DNA of 64,000 nt, from contig NZ_JAUEMJ010000002.1 of NCBI RefSeq assembly GCF_030403505.1, positions 310,001-374,000 of the forward strand, read 5' to 3'. A program made the position numbers and the translations under genes. Positions 24,742-32,264 of the stretch are shown piece by piece (positions within the stretch are counted from its first letter, which is position 1; each line of letters opens with the position of its first letter). The stretch comes from Glycomyces tritici. Lineage in GTDB: Bacteria > Actinomycetota > Actinomycetes > Mycobacteriales > Micromonosporaceae. The notes beneath the pieces were generated by a model. That model made no database searches and was not told the origin of the DNA. It saw only the letters and a list, made by a program, of their open reading frames with translations.

Positions 24742-25752
24742 TCAGCGGACGAGGGTGCCGAGGACCTTCACCGCGTGCTCGATGCCGGCGTCGTCCACGT
24801 CGAGGTGGGTGACCATCCGGCCCCAGTCCGGGCCGAGCACGGAGATCAGCACGCCCTGCTCGGCGGCGGCCTTGGCGACCTGTGCGATGTCGCGGACGCG
24901 CAGGAGCACGATGTTGGTCTCGACCTGGGCCGCCTCGCAGACCCCGAAGGGCTCGAGCGAGCGCGCCAGGTGCTGCGCGCGGGCGTGATCCTCGGCCAGG
25001 CGGTCGATGTGGTTCGCGAGGGCGTAGCGGCCGGCAGCGGCGAGGAACCCGGCCTGGCGCATGCCGCCGCCCAGGCGCTTGCGGATGACGCGGGCGCGTT
25101 CGATGCGTTCGGCGTCGGCGATGAGCAGCGAGCCGACGGGCGCGCCGAGGCCCTTGGAGAGGCAGACCGAGACGGTGTCGAAGAGGGCGCCGTATTCGGC
25201 GAACGGGACGCCGGTGGCGGCGTGGGCGTTCCAGATGCGGGCGCCGTCGAGGTGGAGCCCCAGGTCGTGGGCGTCGGCGAGGGCCCGCAGCGCGCGCAGC
25301 TCATCGATGGGCTGGACGGTGCCGCCGCCCATGTTGTGGGTGTTCTCGACGGCGATCGCGCGGGTGGTCGTCGAATAGGGGTGCGGGCGGTTGATCATCG
25401 GCTCGACGAGCGCGGTGTCGAGACGGCCGTTCACCGAGGTCCAGGTGCGGGAGCTGATGCCGCCGAGCGCGGCGGCGGCGCCCATCTCGAAGTTGACGAC
25501 GTGGGCCTTGACGTCGCAGAGGAGCTCGTCGCCGGGGCGCACGAGCAGCTGCAGGCCGATCTGGTTGGCCATGGAGCCGGTCGGGGTGAAGACCGCGGCC
25601 TCCCTGCCGAAGAGCGCGGCGGCCTCGGCTTCGAGGGCGTTGACGGACGGGTCCTCGCCGTACACGTCGTCGCCGACGTCGGCGCTGGTCATGGCTTCGA
25701 GCATGGCCGGGGTCGGCCGGGTCACGGTGTCGGAGCGGAGATCGACGATCAT
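24742..25752 (-). CDS. ltaE: Low-specificity L-threonine aldolase
   Basis: PLP enzyme of 336 residues that splits threonine to glycine and acetaldehyde. [11 protein letters not shown] at the start, [20 protein letters not shown] and [11 protein letters not shown] are typical. The PLP lysine is Lys200 in [17 protein letters not shown] 25752. It ends 124 bases upstream of the bfd start on the same strand; 37 bases separate it from the TetR gene, which is also on the minus strand and upstream. Confidence 0.94.
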   Translation of the reverse strand: MIVDLRSDTVTRPTPAMLEAMTSADVGDDVYGEDPSVNALEAEAAALFGREAAVFTPTGSMANQIGLQLLVRPGDELLCDVKAHVVNFEMGAAAALGGISSRTWTSVNGRLDTALVEPMINRPHPYSTTTRAIAVENTHNMGGGTVQPIDELRALRALADAHDLGLHLDGARIWNAHAATGVPFAEYGALFDTVSVCLSKGLGAPVGSLLIADAERIERARVIRKRLGGGMRQAGFLAAAGRYALANHIDRLAEDHARAQHLARSLEPFGVCEAAQVETNIVLLRVRDIAQVAKAAAEQGVLISVLGPDWGRMVTHLDVDDAGIEHAVKVLGTLVR

Positions 25753-25788
25753 GGGACGACCCTACTGCGGCCGGAGTCCGGGACGCGC

Positions 25789-26343
25789 TCAGCCGGGTTC
25801 GCGGACGAGCCCCTCGAGCACCAGGTCGAGCAGGAGGCCTTGGGCGCGTTCGGGTTCCCAGGAGTGGTGGCGGCGCAGGTGCACGTAGGGCCAGCAGACG
25901 GTGTTGAAGACGAGGTCGCCCGCCTCCTCGGCGTCGGCCTGGGGCGTGAGCGACCCGTCCGCGGCCCCGTCGAGGATGAGCCGCACGAGCGGGGCGACCA
26001 CGTCCTCGAACGGCTCGGAGAACAGGCCGGTCTCGTGGAAGGCCGTGTCGAACGCCGACAAGAGCGCGAGGTGGCGGTCGAAGACCCCGCACATCGCCTC
26101 GAGCGCCCGGCGAAGCCGCACGCGGCCGGTGCCGGCGGCGGTGAGGACGGGCCACAGCGAGTCGCGGTAGTCGAGGAGGAGGCGCCGGATCAGCTCCCGG
26201 CGCAGCTCCTCCTTGCCGCCGACCTGGCGCCACAGGGTCGCGCGGGAGACGCCGGCGCGGTCGGCCACCTCGCCCAAGGTGAGCCGGTCCCAGCCGGTCG
26301 AACCGAGCACGTCGGTGGCGGCGGCCAGCAGCTTCTCGTCCAT
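25789..26343 (-). CDS. TetR-family repressor
   Basis: About 184 residues. The helix-turn-helix is [22 protein letters not shown] (residues about 20-42). ATG 26343 with GGGAGGA upstream is chosen; the longer reading frame to 26388 runs into the operator. It is divergent from an MFS transporter with a shared palindrome between them, the standard layout of a repressor controlling its exporter. Confidence 0.88.
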   Translation of the reverse strand: MDEKLLAAATDVLGSTGWDRLTLGEVADRAGVSRATLWRQVGGKEELRRELIRRLLLDYRDSLWPVLTAAGTGRVRLRRALEAMCGVFDRHLALLSAFDTAFHETGLFSEPFEDVVAPLVRLILDGAADGSLTPQADAEEAGDLVFNTVCWPYVHLRRHHSWEPERAQGLLLDLVLEGLVREPG

Positions 26344-26380
26344 CGTGGTCCTCCCGTGCGCGTCGCGCGCCATCTTCCCA

Positions 26381-26397
26381 TGAAACACCGTGTTGCA
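26381..26397. promoter_or_regulatory. TetR/MFS operator palindrome
   Basis: TGAAACA-CCG-TGTTGCA is an inverted repeat (6 of 7 positions) that covers the -35 element of the MFS promoter. Repression of both divergent genes is expected. Confidence 0.6.
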
Positions 26398-26420
26398 CCG
26401 TCTGGAACGGTCGGTATCAT
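26393..26420 (+). promoter_or_regulatory. MFS promoter, probably leaderless
   Basis: TTGCAC (26393-26398) and TATCAT (26415-26420) are 16 bases apart. The start ATG at 26427 lies about 7 bases after the -10 box, so transcription probably begins at the start codon itself. No ribosome-binding site is visible. Confidence 0.5.
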
Positions 26421-26426
26421 CAGAGC

Positions 26427-27689
26427 ATGTCCCTCCGGAACCACCTCGTCGACACCACCCCCTTGCGGATCAGCCGCGACTTCCGCTGGCTCTACATCGG
26501 CCGCACCGGCCTCCTCGTCGGCGCCATGCTCACCGAGACCGCCCTGATCTGGCAGATCTACCAGCTCAGCGGCTCGAACCTGGCCGTGGGCGCGGCCGCC
26601 GCCTCCGGCGGCATCGGCATCGTCGCCGGGCTCCTCGTCGGCGGCGTCCTCGCCGACCGCTTCGACCGGCGCCGCATCCTCGTCACCGTGCGCGTGCCCG
26701 GGCTCCTGGTCGCACTGGCGCTCTTGGTGAACGCCCTCCAGGACGAGCCGCTGCTGTGGTTCCTGTTCGCGGCCGTCATCGCCGACACGTTCCTCGCCGG
26801 CCTCAGCATCCCCGCCTCCTTCGCGGCCGTCCCCTCCCTCGTCGGCCAGGAGAACGTCGCCAGCGCCTCGGCCCTGAACGGCCTCACGGGCCAGCTCGCC
26901 GGCGTCGCCGGGCCGGCCCTGGCGGGCGTGGTCATCGCGGCCGGCGGCACCGAGTGGTGCTACGGCCTCAACGTGGTCGGCTTCGTGGTCTTCGCCGTGG
27001 CGATGGTATTCGTCGGACCGATGCCGCCCGACCACGGCGGCGAGGACGAGCAGGAGTCGGGCTCGTACTCGCTCAAGGACGCGTTCGCGTTCGTGCGGCG
27101 CAACAAGGTCGTGGCCGGGGTGCTGCTCATCGACATCATGCCGATGCTGTTCGCGTACCCCAAGGGCCTGTTCCCGGCGCTCGCGACCGAGCAGTTCCAC
27201 GGCGGTTCGGTGGCGTTCGGGCTGCTCTCGGCGGCCGCCGGGGTCGGCGCGTTCCTCGCCGCCGCGTTCAGCGGGAAGGTCACGAAGTCCAAGCGGCCCG
27301 GCCTCGTCGTGATCATCGCGGCGAGCATGTGGGGTGCGGCGATGGTGGGCTTGGCGCTGTCGCCTTGGCTCGCATTGGGGCTCGTGTTCCTGGCGGTCTC
27401 AGGGGCGAGCGACCTCGTCTCGGAGGTGCTGCGGACGGGGCTGCTGCAGAACCACACGCCGGACCGGCTGCGCGGGCGCGTCACGAGCCTGTGGCTGGCT
27501 CAGGCGACGGTGTCGCCGGCGCTGGGCAACCTGCAGGCCGGGGCGCTCGCGGGCCCGCTGGGGCTCGGCGGCGCGATCCTGGCGGGCGGCGTCGCGTGCG
27601 TCGCCGGTGTGGCGGTCGTGGGCTGGCGGCTCCCGGCGTTCCGGCGCGCGAGCATGGAGGCGCCGCAGCCGGAGGCCGCAGCGGTCTAG
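26427..27689 (+). CDS. MFS transporter
   Basis: It has 420 residues with about 12 hydrophobic helices. Conserved MFS traits include the basic loop after helix 2 (GGVLADRFDRRRILV), RG-type loop sequence LRGRVTSLWLAQ and a central cytosolic loop rich in acidic residues (about 205-220). It resembles macrolide/multidrug-type exporters of the DHA/MefA-like group. Divergent from the TetR repressor. The substrate is unknown. Confidence 0.9.
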   Translation: MSLRNHLVDTTPLRISRDFRWLYIGRTGLLVGAMLTETALIWQIYQLSGSNLAVGAAAASGGIGIVAGLLVGGVLADRFDRRRILVTVRVPGLLVALALLVNALQDEPLLWFLFAAVIADTFLAGLSIPASFAAVPSLVGQENVASASALNGLTGQLAGVAGPALAGVVIAAGGTEWCYGLNVVGFVVFAVAMVFVGPMPPDHGGEDEQESGSYSLKDAFAFVRRNKVVAGVLLIDIMPMLFAYPKGLFPALATEQFHGGSVAFGLLSAAAGVGAFLAAAFSGKVTKSKRPGLVVIIAASMWGAAMVGLALSPWLALGLVFLAVSGASDLVSEVLRTGLLQNHTPDRLRGRVTSLWLAQATVSPALGNLQAGALAGPLGLGGAILAGGVACVAGVAVVGWRLPAFRRASMEAPQPEAAAV

Positions 27690-27699
27690 CGGGCGCCGC

Positions 27700-28710
27700 C
27701 TAGTACGGGTTGTCGCCGTTGCCGATGCCGAGCACGGGCAGGTACATCCGCTCGCCGTCGGCGGTGAAGCCGTCGTAGACGATGTCGAACAGGTCCTGGA
27801 TGCCGAAGGCGCGCAAGGCGTCGACCATCATGTGGGCGGCCTGGTTGGTAGCGGTGCGGTCGGTCGAGTTGAAGCTGCGCGACCAGTTCGGCTGGGTGCC
27901 GCTGGGGGCGCGGAAGCCCATGCTCGGCAGGTTCGAGAGGCCGGAGCGCCAGGCGCCGCTCACGGCGGCGCTGGCTTCCACGCGCAGGCCGCCGTCGACG
28001 AACGCGGCCACGTACCGGGCCGACCAGTCGCCGGTGCGCAGGAGCACGGTGCCGGCGGTGTCGACCACGGGCACGTCGGCGGCCATGTCGGCCAGCAGGG
28101 ACGAGAGCCGCTCGGTGAACTCGCCCATGTCCTGGCAGGCGGGCTCGGGCGGGCGCTGGCCGGTGCGGGCGTAGGCGGCCCAGCCGGAGACGTCGCCCTT
28201 GCCGACGGCGTGCGCTTCGAGCTGCTCGAAGAGTTCGGGCGAGAGCAGGCGGAGGGTGACGCCGCCGTGGAAGCGGCGCAGGTGGAGTTCGAAGATGAGG
28301 CCGTCGCGGTACCAGCGGATCCAGGGGCCGCCGTCGCCGCCGCGGATCTCGGGGGCGCCGAGCTCGCTCATCATGGTGCGCAGGACTTCGCGGAAGATGA
28401 GGGTGCGGTGCTGCTCGCCTTGGCGGCCGCGTTCGGCCGAGCGCAGGACCATGACCTCGATGGAGTAGAAGTCGGCGCGGCCGGCGACCGGGGTCTGGGG
28501 CGGGACGGAGTCGGCGATGGCGTTGCCGGTGTCGTAGCCGGTCTCGGCGCGCCACATGCCGATGTCGACTTCGGCGGAGCGCACCTGCCAGCCGAGGTCG
28601 GTCATGGCGCGCTGCAGGTCCGCCTTGTTCCAGCGCCCGAAGTCGGTCTTTCTGGCCCGGCGGAGCAGGTCTACAAGCTGCGCTTCACTGATCCGGTGTG
28701 TGCCGAGCAT
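27700..28710 (-). CDS. Hypothetical protein
   Basis: It has 336 residues and is soluble, with no signal peptide or membrane helix. The N-terminus is helical (RISEAQLVDLLRRARKTDFG), with a tryptophan-containing segment around 120 (GGPWIRWYRDGLIFELHLRR). The repeated alpha/beta pattern may be of the DUF6301 or TY-Chap type seen in actinobacteria, but I cannot be certain. ATG 28710. It is convergent with the MFS gene and divergent from the DUF3159 gene. Confidence 0.7.
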   Translation of the reverse strand: MLGTHRISEAQLVDLLRRARKTDFGRWNKADLQRAMTDLGWQVRSAEVDIGMWRAETGYDTGNAIADSVPPQTPVAGRADFYSIEVMVLRSAERGRQGEQHRTLIFREVLRTMMSELGAPEIRGGDGGPWIRWYRDGLIFELHLRRFHGGVTLRLLSPELFEQLEAHAVGKGDVSGWAAYARTGQRPPEPACQDMGEFTERLSSLLADMAADVPVVDTAGTVLLRTGDWSARYVAAFVDGGLRVEASAAVSGAWRSGLSNLPSMGFRAPSGTQPNWSRSFNSTDRTATNQAAHMMVDALRAFGIQDLFDIVYDGFTADGERMYLPVLGIGNGDNPY

Positions 28711-28772
28711 CCGTTACCGTGCCAATCCGTCCGTAGGTGGGGCTGCGGGCGAAGCCCGGCGTGCCACTGCGG

Positions 28773-28791
28773 TTAGGGTAGCCTTGCCTGC
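28773..28791 (+). promoter_or_regulatory. Iron-box-like sequence upstream of the DUF3159 gene
   Basis: TTAGGGTAGCCTTGCCTGC matches 14 of 19 positions of TWAGGTTAGSCTAACCTWA and lies 31-49 bases upstream of the start. It might be an IdeR target, or chance. Confidence 0.35.
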
Positions 28792-28821
28792 GGTAGCGGG
28801 TCGAGAGGTGAGGGTTGGCAG

Positions 28822-29505
28822 TTGTCCGATACTGTGCGGCAAGACACGCTTGTCAGCCTACTAGGCGGCAGGCGCGGTGCCTTCGACGCCACCGCTCCGG
28901 TGGTGGTGTTCATCCTCACTTGGATGATCGCCGGTAACTCGATCGCCTGGGCCGCAGGGGCTTCGCTACTTTCGGCAGGGTTGATCGCATTCGCCCGCTT
29001 CAAGCAGCGCCAGAAACCGCGGGCGGTCGTCCTCGGCCTCTTGAGCGTCGCGGTCGCGTGCCTGATCGTCCTCTACACCGGACGCGCGCAGGACATCCTC
29101 CTCCCCCGCATCGTCTCCAACGCCGCCAGCGCCCTCGTCTGGGCGGGCTTCATCGTGTTCCGCCGCCCGCTCCTCGGCCTCATCGTCGGCGGCCTCCTGG
29201 GCCAGAAGACCCGCTGGCGCCTTGACCCGCACCTCCTCCGCGCCTACAGCGCGGCCTCCTGGGTCTGGGTGGCGATGTACGCGCTCCGCGTGGCGATCCT
29301 GACCCCGTTCTGGAACAGCGACGAGGAGCGCCTCGCCGTCGTCGCGGGCGGGGTCGCGCAGGTGGCGCTCTCCTGGCCCCTGCTCGTCCTCTGCCTCATC
29401 GTGAGCGGCTGGGTCATCCGCGTGATCCTCCCGAACGACCACCCGGGCATCCGACACCCCGTCGACCCGGCGGCGTCGCCCGCACCGGAGACGACCGCGC
29501 CGTAA
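28822..29505 (+). CDS. DUF3159 membrane protein
   Basis: It has 227 residues with about six hydrophobic helices. LGGRRGAFDATAPVVVFILTW at the start and FRRPLLGLIVGG in the middle are typical of the DUF3159 family of actinobacteria; the function is unknown. TTG 28822, with GAGGTGAGGG upstream. Confidence 0.85.
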   Translation: MSDTVRQDTLVSLLGGRRGAFDATAPVVVFILTWMIAGNSIAWAAGASLLSAGLIAFARFKQRQKPRAVVLGLLSVAVACLIVLYTGRAQDILLPRIVSNAASALVWAGFIVFRRPLLGLIVGGLLGQKTRWRLDPHLLRAYSAASWVWVAMYALRVAILTPFWNSDEERLAVVAGGVAQVALSWPLLVLCLIVSGWVIRVILPNDHPGIRHPVDPAASPAPETTAP

Positions 29506-29582
29506 CGCGGTTCCCTTCCGCCCCAACCGAAACGAATTCCGGTCGGTTTTCCGACAGACCGCGTTTCGCTGACCCGCTTTCG

Positions 29583-29604
29583 TTGTGTGCACCAATACAC
29601 TCAA
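29583..29604. promoter_or_regulatory. Operator-like palindrome over the Crp-type gene promoter
   Basis: TTGTGTG (29583-29589) and CACTCAA (29598-29604) form a 7-8-7 inverted repeat (6 of 7 pair). A TACACT -10-like box at 29596-29601 overlaps it, and the ATG at 29609 follows about 7 bases later, suggesting a leaderless, autoregulated promoter. Confidence 0.5.
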
Positions 29605-29608
29605 CTCT

Positions 29609-30283
29609 ATGGAAGACAGGGCACAAGGTCTGTGGAACCCGCTACTCAGCGCTGAGGACCAGGACGCACTCAAGCCGGAGGCGCACGCGGTCTCGTACCC
29701 GAAGGGTGCGACGCTGATGAAGATCAACGAGCATTCGGACTACGTGGTCTACCTCCGCTCTGGCCATGTGAAGTCCTGTACACCGGGGACGATCTTCGGC
29801 ATCCACGGCCCGGGCTCGATGATCGGCGAGCTCGCTCCCCTCACCGGAGAACCCCGGGCCGCCGACCTTGTCGCACTCACCCCCATCGAAGTCCTGCACA
29901 TCCCCGGCGATGTATTCCTCAAGCTCCTCGAGTCGAATCCGCAGATCCACCTGGCGTTGACGCGACGACTCGCGAAGCGGGTCCGCGAGCTGGGAGAGGC
30001 GCAGGAGGAGTCCTTCCTGACGAGCGAACGGCGACTTGCACGGGCGATCCTCAGGATCATGGATTCGGGAATCGGCACCGAGAGCGAGGACGGACTCGTC
30101 ATCGCCGGATTCACCCAGAGCGACCTCGCCGATCTGGCCCGCATCTCCAGGGAGTCGGTCTCGGCCGTGATGCAGCAGTTCAAAGCGCGCAAGACCATCT
30201 CGACCGGGCGTGTCAAGTTCACCGTCCGCGACACCACCGCGATCGAGGCGCTGGCCATGCGTCGGGATCGCTCGCTCATTTAG
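29609..30283 (+). CDS. Crp/Fnr-family cyclic-nucleotide-binding regulator
   Basis: About 224 residues. The N-terminal beta-roll (residues about 10-125) contains GSMIGELAPLTGEPRAADLVAL, like the PGE-LAL phosphate-binding cassette of Crp, in which a nucleotide may bind. The C-terminal winged helix is FTQSDLADLARISRESVSAVM. It is the first gene of a four-gene unit that includes a nucleotidyltransferase-like protein and a membrane effector-like protein, so it could sense or report the same nucleotide. Start ATG 29609; the next gene starts 24 bases after its stop. Confidence 0.85.
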   Translation: MEDRAQGLWNPLLSAEDQDALKPEAHAVSYPKGATLMKINEHSDYVVYLRSGHVKSCTPGTIFGIHGPGSMIGELAPLTGEPRAADLVALTPIEVLHIPGDVFLKLLESNPQIHLALTRRLAKRVRELGEAQEESFLTSERRLARAILRIMDSGIGTESEDGLVIAGFTQSDLADLARISRESVSAVMQQFKARKTISTGRVKFTVRDTTAIEALAMRRDRSLI

Positions 30284-30306
30284 CACCCGGAACGGACTGA
30301 TCCGCG

Positions 30307-30492
30307 ATGTCGGACATTGACTTCAACACCCTCGAGCTCCTGGTAGCGGTAGTCAGCGCGGTCGCCGCCGTGGCAGGCGTGGTCATTCAGGTCAAGTCGA
30401 GCAGGCTGGACAAGGGCAAGCAGGAGGACCGGACGCTCCCCCGGTCGCCGGGCCACCAGAAGCAACCGACAGATGGGAAACCGCCGCAGTGA
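30307..30492 (+). CDS. Tiny single-helix membrane protein
   Basis: It has 61 residues: FNTLELLVAVVSAVAAVAGV forms one transmembrane helix, followed by a short basic and polar tail. No family recognised. It overlaps the next gene by four bases (GTGA), strong evidence that it is translated and coupled to it. Confidence 0.65.
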   Translation: MSDIDFNTLELLVAVVSAVAAVAGVVIQVKSSRLDKGKQEDRTLPRSPGHQKQPTDGKPPQ

Positions 30493-30983
30493 GCGTTGTC
30501 CACGACGGCTTCGAACTGATCGAACTGCTGCATAGACATGTTCCGTCGGATTTCAATCCCGATGACTTCGTGATCGCCGGGAGCGCCCGCCTGATCGCGC
30601 ACGGCATCGCACAGCCGTTCACCGACCTCGATCTCCTGGTCCGGCCGGGCAGCAAGACTTGGCAGCGGGCTCTCGAGCTCGCATTCGAGCATGCGTCGGA
30701 GTACGAGCACGTACCGCTGAAGACGAGCAGCTATACGGGGGCGAAGATCGCCCTGCTCTACGGCGGGGCGATCGAGGTCTGCGAGACATGGGTGCTTCCT
30801 GGAAGCACCGAGGAGCTGCTCGCCGAAGCGGAGGAGATCGACGGGCTGAAATACCTGCCGATGAGGGAGGTCATCGCGTACAAGCTGACGATGAACCGCA
30901 AGAAGGACGTCGCCGATCTTGCGGCGATCTGCGGCCGCCCGCTGGCCAGTCACGGGAGATTCCCGATCCTCAGCGAATTGTGA
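30489..30983 (+). CDS. Nucleotidyltransferase-fold protein, AbiEii/MNT-like
   Basis: It has 164 residues. Gly31-Ser32 in VIAGSARLIAHG, then Asp46 and Asp48 in FTDLDLLV, and a possible third acid Glu96 in GAIEVCETW are the polymerase-beta-type nucleotidyltransferase catalytic pattern. The C-terminal helix has YKLTMNRKKDVADLAAI, the K-x(n)-R-K-D-x2-D-L signature of AbiEii-like and DUF6036-like nucleotidyltransferases. GTG start overlaps the previous stop. It could transfer a nucleotide to RNA or protein, or synthesise a nucleotide signal; context argues for a signalling or defence role. Confidence 0.7.
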   Translation: MSVVHDGFELIELLHRHVPSDFNPDDFVIAGSARLIAHGIAQPFTDLDLLVRPGSKTWQRALELAFEHASEYEHVPLKTSSYTGAKIALLYGGAIEVCETWVLPGSTEELLAEAEEIDGLKYLPMREVIAYKLTMNRKKDVADLAAICGRPLASHGRFPILSEL

Positions 30984-31021
30984 GAAACTGTTGTCCAGCA
31001 ATCGAGTTCATGGAGATTGTC

Positions 31022-31519
31022 ATGGGAAACCCACCGCCCGAGACGGCCAGGATCGCGCTCGACGAGGTCTACCGGCAGATCGAACATGCGCGGGTCAATG
31101 TGTCCCAGGCCGATACGAAGGCGGCGCTCTTGGCCGCAGGGGCCATTCCGATCACCGCACTGCTGCTCGCTGCGCCGTCGTTAACTGAGGGCGTCAACGT
31201 CGCCAGCGTCTTCGGGTGGCTGGGTGCGGCGTCCATGCTCTTCGGCATCGCGTTCCTGGGGGCCGCCGTGTGGCCGCGGCTTTCCGGGCGCACCGGGATC
31301 AGGTCGGGAGCCCGTCGATCCCCGGACGAGATCGTCGCAGCGACCCTGCTCACCTCGAAAGACCCCGACCAGCAGCTTCTCGATGCGGCCGAAGAACTCT
31401 CGATGCTGGCCACGCTGGCACTGGGCAAGTTCCGAAAGGTTCGCACGGCGATGTTCTGCTTCGCCGTCGCGGCGCCGCTCATGGCGGCGGCCGCGATCGG
31501 GTTCGCCGTCTCCGGGTGA
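31022..31519 (+). CDS. Pycsar-effector-like (DUF5706-like) membrane protein
   Basis: It has 165 residues. The N-terminal helix leads into SQADTKAALLAAG (Asp31-x-Lys33-Ala), the hallmark of Pycsar TM-effector/DUF5706 proteins, then helix 1 (about 34-52), helix 2 (about 58-84), an amphipathic middle with EELSMLATLALGKFRKVR, and a final helix (about 141-163). ATG 31022 is fixed by GGAG 6 bases upstream. It lies 38 bases after the nucleotidyltransferase-like gene. In known systems such proteins damage the membrane when a cyclic nucleotide is made; here no pyrimidine cyclase gene is present. Confidence 0.75.
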   Translation: MGNPPPETARIALDEVYRQIEHARVNVSQADTKAALLAAGAIPITALLLAAPSLTEGVNVASVFGWLGAASMLFGIAFLGAAVWPRLSGRTGIRSGARRSPDEIVAATLLTSKDPDQQLLDAAEELSMLATLALGKFRKVRTAMFCFAVAAPLMAAAAIGFAVSG

Positions 31520-31524
31520 TCCGG

Positions 31525-32205
31525 TCAGGCGATGAACTCGGTGAGCTTCGCCGTGAAGAGGTCCGGGTACTGAAGGTTCCAGATGTGGCCCGCTTCGGGG
31601 ATCAAGTCGAGGCGGGCGTCTGGGAGGGTGGCGGCGAGTTCCTCGGCGGGTTTGAGGTTCTCCTTGTCCTTGGTGCCGCACAGCACGAGGGCGGGGGTCT
31701 TGAGGTCGGCGAGGCGGGGGCGGAGGTCGAGGGCGCCCAGTTCGGCGAGGCCGGTGACGAACGCCTGCTTGCCGGCTTTGCGGAGGTCTTCGGCCGCTTG
31801 GGGTTTGCGCTCGGGGCGGCCGCCGGCGTACATGCCGGACATCAGGGCGGTGATCATGCCGGTGGGCATGAGGCGCATGAGGTTGCGCTGGAGGGCGACG
31901 CCGGGGGCGTGGGCGGCGCCGCCTGAAACGACGAGGCCGGCGATCCGGGACGGGTCGTCGAGGGCCGCGAGCATGGCGACGGTGGCGCCGACGGAGATGC
32001 CCACGAGGTGGACGGACTCCGGTTCGTGGGCGATGAGGTCGGCGATCGCGAAGGCCGCCGGCTCGAGGCCGAACGGGCCGGGCTCGGCGCCGTGGCCGGG
32101 GAGGTCGGGGGCGAGCACCTTGTGGCGCTCGCCGAGCGCCTCGATCTGCGGCCGCCAGGCGCGCGAGCTCGAACCCAGGGCGTGGACGAAGACGATCGTG
32201 GACAT
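31525..32205 (-). CDS. Alpha/beta hydrolase
   Basis: About 226 residues. FVHALGSSSRAWRPQI holds the oxyanion-hole region, LVGISVGATVAM holds the nucleophile Ser in G-x-S-x-G, and a C-terminal PEAGHIWNLQ carries the catalytic His. ATG 32205 has GGAGGAAC upstream. The family includes esterases, haloperoxidases and lactonases such as 3-oxoadipate enol-lactonase. Ends against the Pycsar-like gene (6-base gap, convergent). Confidence 0.88.
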   Translation of the reverse strand: MSTIVFVHALGSSSRAWRPQIEALGERHKVLAPDLPGHGAEPGPFGLEPAAFAIADLIAHEPESVHLVGISVGATVAMLAALDDPSRIAGLVVSGGAAHAPGVALQRNLMRLMPTGMITALMSGMYAGGRPERKPQAAEDLRKAGKQAFVTGLAELGALDLRPRLADLKTPALVLCGTKDKENLKPAEELAATLPDARLDLIPEAGHIWNLQYPDLFTAKLTEFIA

Positions 32206-32264
32206 CAGGGGTTCCTCCGTGGGTGCTGCGGGGTCCCTGTGACAGTAGTCGACGGGTGCGACGT

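Noticed and set aside
30489..30983. Pyrimidine cyclase (PycC) of a Pycsar system
   Set aside because: The protein has a polymerase-beta nucleotidyltransferase pattern, not a class III cyclase; no cyclase lies in the neighbourhood.
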